Assembly: GCA_031472005.1 (NCBI GenBank)
Contig: PZJY01000007.1
Location: 2,405,808-2,469,807 of the forward strand
DNA length: 64,000 bases
Origin: Tetracladium setigerum
Taxonomy: Eukaryota; Ascomycota; Leotiomycetes; Helotiales
Direction: 5' to 3'
The notes under the pieces are model-generated. The model worked only from the letters and a program-made list of their open reading frames with translations, was not told where the DNA came from and made no database searches. Of the stretch, positions 34,139 through 46,900 are shown one piece after another. The position numbers were made by a program, and so were the translations under genes. Each line of letters opens with the position of its first letter. The stretch's first letter is position 1.

Positions 34139-35432
34139 ATGGAAGTCAACTCGCGTGGAAGCCACGTTATCGTGTGTTCTTATATGTCTGTCTTAATTTC
34201 AGCTCTCTTCACGTCCCTCAGATTGTTTGTGAGATGGAGGCTCGTAAAAATTATAGGCAGAGAGGACGCCTGCATTTTCTTCGCTTGGGTATGTTATCAT
34301 TTGGAACGCTCGGAAATGATGAAGCTAATGAGTGGTATTGATATAGATCGCAGCACTGGTCTGCGCTGTCACCATGCATCTTGGTACGTATTGATCTTAA
34401 AATTCTCTCATTTAATACCTAACGCAGCGTAGACGTAACAATGGGCGGTCTCGGCCAACGTTTGAATACCCTCACGTCCGCTCAAATAATCATACACTTC
34501 AAGGTATCACTTATCGGGTTTCAAACCTCTTACGCTCTCCCAAATCCACACTATCTAACAACAACTCCTTAGATGGAATACATGAGCATATTAAGCTACA
34601 ACATGTCACTTTGCTTATCAAAGTTCGCGATCCTGCTGTTTTGCCAGCGCCTCTTTGCTCTATCCTCCCGGCCCAAGGCATACTTTGTGGCATTGACCTG
34701 TATTAGTATATACACAGCCTGGGTTGTTGCTACAAGTATCGTGCCCTGTATACCCGTTCGAAGGTACTGGGACAAAATTGTGCAGGGAAGGTGTTTACCT
34801 GACGAAGTCTTATGGTTCCTCAGTGCAGGGCTTAATATCGTCTCCGACTTTCTAATTGTTCTGCTACCAATTCCTACAATTTTCACACTACAATTGCCTA
34901 GGAAGCAGAAGATTGGGGTTGGTTTGGTCTTTGCCCTAGGACTCTTGTACGTTCTCATTCGTCCTCCTCCTGCCGCTCGATTCGACGCGAGCCTTGACCC
35001 TATCATTTCCCTTTCATTCCCTGAGCCATTCGAGCTAACGAGGTACTTCCTGAGTGTAGCGTCTGTATAATTTCCATTGTCCGCCTCAACGCCCTCTCCA
35101 AAATCGCCACCGCCACCGACTTTACCTACCACGGGTATGACATTGCTCTCTGGACCTGCATCGAAGTCAACGGCGCTATTGTCGGTGCCTGCCTACCAAT
35201 GCTCAAACCCTTGATAAATAAATTCTGGCCCCGTCTCCTCTCCTCCCGTCGTTCGCGTTTAGAGAGGGAGTATGCCTTCAGCGTGAACAGGAGCAAAAGG
35301 CACACCATACGACTCCAAGATATTGCCACCGAGAGCGGGAGTGCGAAGGAGATTCTAGGGAATGACGGCGTTACGCTGCATATGCGTGAAGATGGGAAGG
35401 GAATGGGTCATGGTTCAAGAGAGCACGGATAA
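34139..35432 (+). pseudogene. Rhodopsin/PTH11-like integral membrane protein with broken reading frame
   Basis: Member of the large fungal family of seven-helix membrane proteins related to PTH11-type receptors. Exons 34139-34288, 34347-34387, 34428-34503 and 34573-34946 join in frame and encode helices 1-6: SYMSVLISALFTSLRLFVRW, the GREDACIFFAW motif, MGGLGQRLNTLT, SYNMSLCLSKFAILLFCQRLF, RRYWDKIVQGRCLP and LSAGLNIVSDFLIVLLPIP. The next exon (from about 35055) encodes IISIVRLNALSKIATATDFTYH and WTCIEVNGAIVGACLPMLKPL, as expected, but cannot be joined to exon 4 without losing the frame at the only good donor (GTACGT at 34947). The C-terminal tail also seems to change frame near 35400. The copy may therefore be degenerate, or the sequence has small errors. 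Confidence 0.55.
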
Positions 35433-38400
35433 TGAAGATACTGGATGTTGCAAAGATCCAGCATGAGGTCCGGAAGCATACAGCCACGAGAGTTCGAGTT
35501 GGACGACGAAATCGGCGCAGTTAACACTAAAGACAAGTTGCCTTCCAAACGCGACAGCAGGCTTTAGCAGTAAAAAGGCAATCAACCGAAGCTATACCAA
35601 GGAACGGTGTCGCGAGACGCCCAAAGCAGTTTGTATCGAAGATACCGATAGAAGAGCTCACCGCCAAACCTTCTTCCCCTACAGCATCAAAACATTCGTC
35701 GAAGCTTGGATGGAATTGTCAGGCATCGAGAATAGAAACGGCTGAAGCGATAGCAAAGCATCCAATTGCACCAAGCAACTCCACGGCCTCATTGACCGAT
35801 GCTATTTTGTCACAAGAAAGACAAGAATTTGGGTATCGTGAAAATTTGAGATTTAATAAGGGTTGAAACGTGTTGAAAGGAGATTTGCTTAGTTTGTCAA
35901 TGCACTGAGTGCAAGCTAGGAATCGTGATTCCCTATCATACCGATCCTTACATCAAGCCCAAGACTGTTCTGACAGCAGAGTATATGTCAGTGAACAGCC
36001 AGCGCATCTTGACAGAGTCTGTGAACGATAGTTTGGAGACGAAAAAGCGCATGATTTCGGAAGAGGTGACAACCAACAGGTAGCAATTTTTTTTTATCTC
36101 GACAGTTCAAGTTCTCCGACAACAGCACGCTCTTCGGCAGCTGAGATTCTCCACCCACATGCCCTTGACAAATTGAGGATGTTTCTCTCTGTTTTCTCTG
36201 AGAAAGGATATCACTTGCTATGGTTGAAGTTATAATTCTAGCATCTTGAAAAACTAAACACCTATGTGACTTCGTGGCAGGGGGAAATTCGAGTCAAGGA
36301 GAGAATCATTAAGTCAAGTAGTCTGTGAAAACAAAACTTGTAAAAAAAAGAACCCCTACTTTATACCCACTAAATCTCTGATCATGGAAGCTTATTAATT
36401 CGTGGTCCATCCCAAGGCAAGATCTTCCGCTTCACCCTTGTCCCCACCCAATTAAAGACAAGTTCAGAATGTCGCTTCTACTCTTCATCCTCGATCTTGA
36501 GAGATTACCTTCCCGAATATAAAATGCTTGTTTGGAACCTGCTGGTTGGTACAATCCTAACAATCGCCACGAAGAAGAACGACCTCACGTTCGCAAGCAA
36601 CCATTCAATCTGCTAAGGTTGGCCATAATTATTTTTTCGGCCCCAAAGATCAAAACAAAGAGCAAAGAGAACTCGGAAAACAGCATTCACATTTCAGAAC
36701 AGCAGAAATAAATTGGAGAAATAGGCAGGCGATGCATTTTTGGATTGAGTGATAGAAGAAGTTTGATGGACGCTGTCGAATACCGAGTAGCCGTCACTTT
36801 GTATTGACTGTCGTTTGTTATTGACAATTGACTTGGGATATTGCCCTATTACTTCAAGTTTTTGGAGCCTCTTCAGATAACTCGGAAGTGATTGTATAGG
36901 TACGGAGATACAATTTTGTATACCTCTGTAGTTTAAGAGTATACGGGGACAACAGAAACAAGTCTTCGTTCTCTTATTCGTCCACGCACCCCAATTTTGA
37001 ATTTCCTAGTGTAGAGACTCGATGACGCCTTTTATATATAATAGTGCATGAGGCAAGGTAGCTAGCTGGATTGCGTAGGTAGTTGGGGACAGCTCTTTCT
37101 CCTTTTGCGGCGCGGTTCAGGAAGACAGGGTACAAGCTGAACTTGAAGAGTAGTACTGCTCTTGAACAATCTTCGTAATAAAATAGTAAAAGAAGAGTGA
37201 TGATATGAAAGTAATAAGACGAAGGTAGTAAAATGGACCTTTGCGCTGGGAACGATTGAATAATGTATGGCCAGGATTTCCTTTCCCACGTCTTCCCCTC
37301 CTCCTATCTTGGCCATTTCCACGCCCTGACTACAAACATGATATCCAACAGGTTATCGGCTCCTTTGCTATACTAATAAATCTTGCAGGCAACTTTGCAA
37401 AGAACTCTGACCCTCTCAAGGGATAAATTTTGATCGGTGAGCTTCCCAACACGCTCGTGCTCAGTGCTAGCCTTGCTCGCGTTCTCCTGGTCCCTTTCAC
37501 AACTCGCCATCTTTCATATCTTTATGCCCTCCCGAGATATGCTTATATCTTTCGTGTCCCTTTATTTTCAATAAGAATTATTCCGAGACTCTTCTGACTC
37601 GAACACAACCAGGAAACAAAAAAAGAAAAACTTCGTGACATCGCCAACTCTACTTCCTGGCGAAAGGCACGAGACCGGCGTACCCAACATGATCTTAGCT
37701 TCGAAATATATCCAGATTGTTGAAGCATCGGCAACTCTGGTAACTTTGGTAACCGTGAATGATTGTGAGAGGTACGAGAAACTTCAAGTCCCAACACAAA
37801 AGAATCGTTAGTTTACAAACTCAACAACGTGACGTCTTCCTCCCTGACTATTCATTTTAATGTTTAACCAGGCCGACCCCGTTCGGTACGTGCCCTAATA
37901 TAACCCAAGAAAAGCAAATCAATACCAAGCCGAATAACAAAATAAACAATACGCAAAGAAGTTCAGAGGAACAAAAACAAACCTCCACAACCCGGGAGTT
38001 TGGAAAACTGGCGGAAAGGTGGGTGGGATGGCTATGTTGTGTTACTTTCTTGCCCTCCTCCACACACGCGAGCCACAGTGGGATGAGAGAGACGCCTCCA
38101 CCACTACTACCTCAGCTAGCTACTACTTGACTTGAGTAACTTTTGATCGTCATGATCGCTCTGTGCTAGGTATTTAATACCCGAAAGGAAGCCGGAAGGT
38201 ACAAGCCGGAGGGTACAAACCAAAACTCTCATTGAGTACCAAGCAAGCGATCGTCCCGCATTTACCAAAAAGCAAAGAAATATGTTGAACGTCAGGATGA
38301 AATGGGTGAGTTCTCCCCTTGAATCAGAACCATCCCGTCAAATCATCGACAATGTATTATTTCGAGAAGCCAAGTGCAAAGACCAGAAATATTCAAACTG

Positions 38401-41400
38401 CCAGTTAGTTGGACATAGAAACACATAAACATGGACATTAAAAAACAACAACACCACCACCACTCACTACCAATCAACCCCGCCCCCCATGCCAACAATT
38501 AGAGTAAAAAAACACCGAACCCTGCCTTGAACTTTCCATCGTACCACGAAAGCACACGGACAATGCCCCAACGAAAAAAACCCAAAAACAATAACGGCAA
38601 AGAAGAGCAAGAGACAGCGAGACCCTATGAGCGAGCGAATGATGCGCACCCCGAAAGTTTACGAGGATAGACTTTATCCGCCGCGCGCGCACGCCGCCTC
38701 ATTATTCGGCGGTTCCAAAAAGTTTGAAATTTGATATTCCATTTATTCCAAGGCCGAAAATATAAAAAAAGTGTCATTACAAAAAGGAATTGAGGGAATC
38801 CGCCAAACCCCCAAGGCTAGCAGGCAGGCTCGCTCACAAAATGGCGCCGTGTGGCTTGAAGACACCAGCGTAAATATTTCCGGATTGTGCATGGGGCGTG
38901 GCAATGGCGTGGACATGGGGTTTTTGTGGTGGTGCAACCTGCTTGCAAGGGAAGGGGAAGGGGAAGGCGTGTGGTGGTGATTTGAAAGACATGGTCGTCT
39001 GCTGCCAATTATTGCCAGTTGCCAATTGCTATGGCTGGCATGTTTGAGAACCTTATCTCTCTCTCTTTGCTCTCGCTTAAGAATCAAGAGGGAAAAAGAA
39101 AAGAAAAGAAGCGAAACAAAACACGATCCAGATTCATTCCATAGGGAAGGAGGCGAGGGATCACTTCCATCCGGTTTTTCTTCTCGAGACAACCAGGGTC
39201 ATCAGTTCATCATTTCAACCCATTCATTCATTCATTCTTCCTTCCAACTCGACTCACTTCAATATCCCATCATCACCTAACATGTCTAGCTACCTCCCTA
39301 AGGTTATGTTTTTGGTCGGCACTTATTAGCTTCACGTCAAACGCCGTACTTTTCCTGAGCAAATTCCTACTACTCTCAAGTAAATGTTTATTTATGCTAT
39401 GATGCATGTGTTTATTTTGAGGGGTAAACAATATAAAAAGTGTCACTCACTTTCACTCCACCCCGAAAGCTTATATTTTTGAAAACGCGACATTCTCGCG
39501 TTTTATGCATGTTGGGAATTGTGATTGGATGGGTAAATACATCCCCTCATTTTGAAGCGTGCTGGATTTCTCGGGAACCTGGGATTCGCGTCATGGGTTG
39601 GGCGGGCTGGGCCTGGGCTGGAATGATTTTCTATGTGTGACAGCAGTGTGTGTGTTTCTATCTATTTATTTTTGTGGCTATTATGTGCAGGATGTGCAGG
39701 ATATGAGGCAAGGATACGCGATCAAGGATCTAGGAGAGCAGGATGAGATGGGATAGGATGGCATGCGAGATGGGCCATGGGGACGAAAAGAAATTCGATG
39801 TCGTAATTATGGCCTTGCCAGGCCCATTCGTTCTGCGGTGGAGAATTCTCCAACGATTCCAATCGGATATACCGCCGTGCAGGTGAGCAAAGGAACTTGG
39901 GGACGGACTTGGATGGAATTTCGCTCAATCTGGATGGAGTGGTACGAGGATGCATGTATTATTGAGCTGAGGATGATTAGAGGTGCATGTGCGAGATGAA
40001 ATCTTGGTTGAATTCGTGGGCCAGGAGGCGAGTAATAATGGAGTTGGGAACGGCGATACTGTATGGGGAATGATCATCGAGGAGGTGCTTAGATCCGTAT
40101 GCGTGTCTTCCGGATGAGGTTGTTGGATGTTGGGGTTGATACACTCCGTAAGAAGAAGAAGAAGAATAAGAATCATCTGAGTGAGAGGGAACGAGCGAGG
40201 TGTGGAGCAAAGGAGTAGTGGAGGCGGTTCATTCATATATTTTTCCTATCTCCATGGATCAGCGAAATTTCAGGCTTCGGGCGTTTTTGAGCTGTCAGTG
40301 TCAAAGTCCTAAAAAAGAAAATGGGACAAGAAATTCAAGAATCGACCTAAAGGACAAGCCCGGGAGAACGGACAGAAAGAATGGGGATTAATGATTTGTT
40401 ATTCTTGGGCCTTTTGAGTTTCACTATTCTCTCTCCCTCCCACTTTTCTTTCACATGGAGATTACAGTATTATGGAGGGGCCCTTTCCTTGGGCCTTTGT
40501 GTCGTCACTTTTTGTAATGATAAATTGATGATAATGGGATCAGTCCACCCAGGCGAAGAAAGGAGCGAGCAGTAGTCAGTGCGCTTGCTGAATCGCTCGC
40601 AACTCGCAACTCGCACCACCAACGGCTTTTCTCCCGTCCAGAGAAGTGGATAGATGAGCTACGAATAATACCACTCTACGGGGTATTTTAAAATGGGAAC
40701 TCGTCCAAGCGCAACGTTGATCTAGATGGAGTGTCTGACTTACTCCTTGGTCAACGGGAAACTCCCTCACGACCATTGAGTAGTCACACATTGTTTAGAA
40801 GTATACAACGGGCTCGACGAAAAGCCATGTACAGCACAGTACAGCGATCTCATGTACGCGATTGGATTATTACGAAGTACGAAATACTGTGCTGTACTGT
40901 ATCCTCAAACGCACGGCATGACGAATCACAGCCTCAAGATCGTGATGCAAAACAATGAATGATGTGCTGGCAATCCGCTGCCATTGTGGCGGAAAACTGC
41001 ACGACATTAATATCTCTCGTCCAGCTGAAAAGGCTCGAATACTGGAGGGAAATGTGAGCAGATCTGACCGCCCAGACAGAGTGACAGAGTGATCTTCCCC
41101 CTCTTTGAGAGAGACTCGAGTCGTGATTTCTTGTAATGGAAGTTGCAGTGGAGTGGTAACACCTCTGTTTTGTGTCAACAGCCGCAAGTGTAGAAATGTT
41201 ATTGGACGTGGGAAATCGGTCCCATGGGACGGTGCCTGATGCAAGATGGCTTTTCGTGCTTTCGATTGGGTGGACGGTCATAAGCTGAGCGACACGCGAT
41301 ACGTCTATCGATGATGATGGGGACAATAATGGGAGGACGGCAACTTGCTTTGGTGAGGAGGAGGAGAAGATTTCAATTCAATGGATATCGGAAGTCAATG

Positions 41401-43960
41401 GAATGGCCTGTTGCCACTTTTCTCCTGCTTCTTTCTATTATTATGTGGATTCTGACACCACTTCTTTTCTTCTGCCTTGATATTCTTCTTGTAAATACCT
41501 GCTCTTCTCGTACATGTGCAGTCAGTCAGTCCTCGGCAACCGAGAGAGGGAGAGAGAAGAAGAAAGCGGGTAAGCGAAGGAAGCTGCAAAGGAAGGGAAA
41601 GCTTCCCAGAGCCGTACTTCCTAGCGTGGGAGCGGGAAGGCGAATGAATAGAGTGAGGGGTTGCAAGCAAGCTTGACGATCCAGATCTTGAAATAGCTTT
41701 GAATCCGTTGGTCTTGTCGTTTTTTAGTTGAGTTTGGGGGCGGTTATCAGTTATCAAATACCTGAAATTAATGGGGAGGGAAGGGCAGCTGCATCTTGTT
41801 CTGGAAAATGCCTGAAATAATTATGGTGAGGTACTGCAGCAGGACGAACAGGAGTGGGATCCATTATTGATTTATTGCAAGGATAAGTTTCTAGGCTTAT
41901 GCTTGCTCTTGGGATTGAGTTTACAGACAGACGCATCTATTTGGTGCTGGTTGATCGTGTAGGAGAGAGCCGTTTCGCTACGGTTTGGGAACGCTTAAAG
42001 TTGGTAGACGTCGTGGCCGTTGATGATTGAGCAGAGAAACGCCTTGCTCGCCTTTCATTCGAGATGTTTCACATGTATATAACCATAGCATGCCGTTATT
42101 GCAGAAGCAACTCGGCCTCTTGTAGGTGTTTTTCTTCTTACACCATGTCATTGTATCCTGAAACATCCGCTGGCAGGGAAGGAGGCCGCCGCCGCAGGTC
42201 AGCAATCTTTTTGAGAAGATATCATAGCGAGTTGCTGGCTGGTGAATCCCGTCTCATGGTGAGGTACAGTAGGACACACACATCTGAGCTGGCTGGCGAC
42301 TGGATTTACAGAGGCTTGGGCGGATACATACATAAAGGCTGGCTCTGGTAGCACGATGGAATCTGATGGGACGGAAATATAGGACAGTAGAAGCCAGTTG
42401 CTAGGTTTGTTTACATACAAAGCTATGTTTCTATTACCGCGGCCTGGGACCTGGACTACTGTACTTTGATTATATTATGTTGCCTGTCACGACAGGACTG
42501 TTGAATCACGTTACAATAATCCTCTGGCCTCGTGCGGCTCGCTTCAAATTGTTGGGTTGTTGTCTGTTGTTATTTCCTTTTGGCTTCCGGAAGCACCCAA
42601 GCGCAAGCATACTTCTGACAAGTACATGGTAAGTTGGTGAGTGAGAGCTTGGCAAGCAGGTAGGGAGAGTAGTAGTAGTAGTAGTGAAGCTTTGATTTCC
42701 AGTACTGTAGAACAGGTATCCACGGTGAGAAGTGTAATAATGTATCCATCTTGACATCGATTCGTGTTGTGAAACTCTCAAAGTCAAAATACCATCCAGA
42801 CCGCAACCCCTCTCTCAGTCTCACACAAGTATATTATGACTAGTTCTGAGCAGATGAACAGCTGAGCACTGAGATATACTTTTTTCCTCAAGTCAACCCA
42901 ACCCGTCGAATGACATCCTCTCAGGATCATCCCAGCTACACGAGGTGGGAAGTTGAAACTAAAGTACACAGACAGCTCCGTCAGTGCAGAAAAAGGCAGG
43001 CAAGATATTCCTAAAATCCCAAACCGGCCAACCAGTCAACCCATCATCCGACGACACCAACTACTACTGTACTACTGTACTGCACTCTAGCATCGGACGC
43101 CGGTACATTCGTAATCATCATCTTTTTTGCTGGCAGCACATCGTCAAAGTTCCAAGTTTGTTCCCAGCTAAGCTTGGTAGGAAGTATAAACTCACACAAC
43201 CCGGTCAATACTAATATTTACGGAGAACCTCCACACGCTGAACCTGAACTTGAACTCGGCAAAAGTGCACTTCAGGTGCGTTGAAGGTCACCGAAGTTCG
43301 CCAAAGGACCATCCCTCCCCAACGCCAGAAACCCACTTGCTCATCTCATTATTCTCCTCCCCTCCCAGTCCCAGAGAAGAACGGCAAAGGAGATCCTCAC
43401 AACTTCTTCATTTGTTTGCCAGACGACGCGTTTTCTTCTTTCTCTGCTGTCGTCGTCCATGTTTCACTCTTCTTCTTGTTCTCCTACTCCTACGACGCTC
43501 TTTTGACGAACCTAACGGCCGGTCCTCTAATTCCACGGCGCATTGACAAGCAAGGCACAAACACTCCCCCCGATCCACCCTGCGAGAGAGAAAGGAACCA
43601 CTTGGGGCGCCTCTGTTTGTTTACGTTCGCTTTCATTCCTCCGCCGTCGACGCCTCGATTTCCACACCACGGTTGGGCGTGCAACTTTCATTACAATGCT
43701 GATGAGATTCTCGCACATCGTAACTATCTTGGTGTTCTCTTTCTCGTCCGTGGGACTTTGAGTGAGCCTGCTGCCCGTCACGATGAAGACAGTGCCCAGT
43801 GTAAGTTATTTGGTCTTGTCCCTCTCCAAATATTCATGCTGCAGCTCCGCAACAAATCTACTGGTCTGCTCCTGCATCATCTCCATCTGCAATTGTCCAA
43901 TGACCCAGCTGGGTGAATGGAATGGGAAGCTACTCGCAACGGTCTCTTGCTAACTTCGAT
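35433..43960. other. 8.5-kb gene-free region
   Basis: No open frame here exceeds about 150 codons or shows a recognisable domain, and neither splice-joined genes nor tRNA-like folds were seen. The sequence is a mixture of AT-rich DNA, purine/pyrimidine-biased stretches, GAA runs (about 40152-40170), AGT runs (about 42670-42684) and many GTACTGTAC and ACTCCGTA words. The right end (about 43250-43960) is pyrimidine-rich with CTTCTT words and is probably the leader of the large gene at 44 kb. Non-coding transcripts cannot be excluded. Confidence 0.5.
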
Positions 43961-43962
43961 AG

Positions 43963-46900
43963 CTCGTCGCCTCGAGCACGGTAGGTGTTGCTGCCGTAGG
44001 TCTGGCATTTGGGAAGCCCGAACGAACAACCCCTTCACGGCCCACCTCCAAGAAGAGAAAGGTTGGTGAATTTGCAGACCTCACCACAAGTCCTCAAGGC
44101 ATATTCACCCCGAGTTCACGTCCTGGCACCAGCTCGACAGTCATTACGCCTAATAGTCAAACTTCTCGCCGGCCGACCAGTTCCTCTCCCAATGCCCCCA
44201 TAATCCATCAACAAACACCAACTGCACGCCCTCGTGCTCCAAGAATGAATAGTGGACAGAGGTTATCTATGGTGAAATCGGCAGATTTGGCAGAGCAGGA
44301 CGCCCCGGCAGAGGATGTGCACAGGAGGGACTCAATCTCATCAAGAGGATCGTGGATCAGGAGGCTCTCAGCATTCCCTAGCTCCCATAGCAGTCCCAGG
44401 TCAAGCGTCGGTCCAGACTCACCATCAATCAACCTCTCGAATGGCTCAGCGGCCCCGATACTCTCGAATCCTACAAACACCCCGACTCAATTGCCCCCTA
44501 ACAAATTGGTCAAGCGTGCACCTTCAGGACGCTCAGCAAGTGATGGGCCACTGTCGAGGAATCGCTCAAGGACTAACATCCCGACTCTGCGAAGACCTGC
44601 TACCAGCCATCAACGTTCGGTTACGCTGCAGCAACAGTTTGAGTTGGACTCTGCGGCCAGAAAAGCAAGCCTGGAGACGCCAACCAAGCAAGCACAATCA
44701 ACACCCCTCCGCCAATTCCACACATCCAATTCTCCACATTCGTGGCGACAATACTTCGAGGCCCGCACAACGAAAATGGCAAAGGAGAGATCTTCAGGCT
44801 TCTCGAGCGAAGGAGGCAGCCAGACCTCTCCCTCGACGTCAAAGAGGATAGTGCAGCTCGAGACGGTGCAGCCAACTCTAGTCAAGCCTCAGATGATTAC
44901 CAGCTCCAAAGACCCGAACGTTCTGTATTTGGATGAGAGCTTTGTGCTCGAGGATGCTGATGATATCGAGGATGCCAATAATGAAACGATGATGCCCTCC
45001 ACCGCAGAGCGATTGGAGCGGCAGAAACGACCACGGCGATCGCTATCCATGCATTTCAGCTCCCCAACTTCATGGGTTACAAGGACCGGAAGCCTCAGAG
45101 GGAGGCGGAACGATGCTGTTAATGCTGGTAATAATGCTGATGCTGCTGCCACTGCTGCAGGTAGTGGGGGTAAGCGCTATCCTTCAGCCCCAGGGCCAAT
45201 AATTCCCACTAGAAGCACGACATCACATGGCGGTCGGAATCGTGCCGTCGCCGATGCATCAGTCTTCCAAAGACAAACGCATACAAGTGCTGAGGAAAGT
45301 TCCCCAACAGATCCATTTGAAGTCACTTTCCGGGCACGCACTCGAAACGCATCATCCCCTCTCCCGCCACTTTCTCGGCTATCGAGTTTCAATCTAGATC
45401 TAGCTCGCCTTGGACAGCAGTCATCCTCATCCTCCTCTGCCCCGCGACACAGCCCGACATCCCCTCTTCCGCAAACACATACTGCCTCAACTTCATTCAC
45501 CTCCTCGACGCATACGCCTCTGACACTCCCCAATTACTACAATCTCACGTCCAAAAACCACCCGCAAGCCTCCGAAGTGACTGATCGAGCCTCAACCCTG
45601 GTCGGATCCGATAATGAGACGAGGGGCTTTACATCTGGTGATGACGACGACATGGATTTCCAAAGTGAGACCGTCTTCGATTCTTTGAGATCGGGAGCTA
45701 CAAACAGCGTGCGGTCCCACCAGACCCCACTGGACACAATGTTTGACGAGTCACCACCTAACAGTAATGGCTTTTCGAAGAACAGGCGACTGTCAATCCA
45801 CGAAATGTTGGTCAATGGAGGTTATCAAGAGGAGAATGCACGAATTTTAGAAGAAGACGAAGGTATGCCGACGCCTGTCAAAGGATCTAAATCATCTGCT
45901 AGAGGAGATTTGGCAACGCCCGTGCGACTCGGAGCGATGGCCTACAATGGCTTTCCCGATGCACCCCCTACCTTTTCTCTAGAAACAAGAGATTTCAGTC
46001 GCCTGTCTCTAGATGATGAGGAAGATGACGAGGATTGGACGCGGGACGACGAGAATGTCGATGTTGGGAATCTCTCACCGCCAAGTTCAATGAACTCTCG
46101 GAAAGTTAGCCCTAGCATCCGGGCAGCGCTTGCAGATGTAACACACACTGGCTCAACAAATGGAAATTCAACACCAGCAGCAGAACGACCCAAGAGCAAC
46201 CTTTTTGACTGGGCTGAACCCTCATCCGCAGAAAAATTGGACCATTTGGGCAATTCTCCTCGACCAAAGACAGCACATGTCAAGCAACATGCTGATGGCC
46301 GGGGTGGAAGGGCACTTGGGCGCCGGGGGCCGACCGCACTGCACGTCAGAAGCCAAAGCGTTCCAGTTGTTCCAGATGTAGGAGGACAGCGAGAGCTTTC
46401 GAAACTAACACCCAAGTTTGGCACATGGGGATTGGGCGCTAAAGGAGTCAGTGAGGATTGGGACAACGATTTTGAATTTGACACTCATGATACCGAGGAT
46501 ACAGATGAAGGACAGATCAAGATGGAGAACAGTGGAATGCTCGTTCCTCCAGCGATTCAAGCGATTCAGGCAAGTGTGGTTGGGCACGTTGGACAAATCC
46601 GGGAAGTGTGCTTGCTGGTGGAAGATTTGAAGAGGCTACGATTACTTGCGAAGGAGAAGAACCTTCTTGATGGTAAATCCGCAGCTTTATGGAAGGAGGC
46701 GGAAGGAATTATCGCACTCGCAGTTCCAGATGAAGAGGATCCTACGCTTTCCTCACCCAATTCTCCATCGTCGATTGTCTTCGATCACGAAGATGAGGAT
46801 GATTATCAAGATGAAGGCGCTGACGCTGAGGATCTCGAGAAGCCAGAAGCAGCATTCGAGGTACTGAACAGGCATGGTCGTCCAAGTGGTTTTATCTATG

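Noticed and set aside
44009..44203. Alternative plus-strand frame just before the large gene
   Set aside because: It overlaps the coding-like upstream frame of the 1059-aa protein and has no features of its own.
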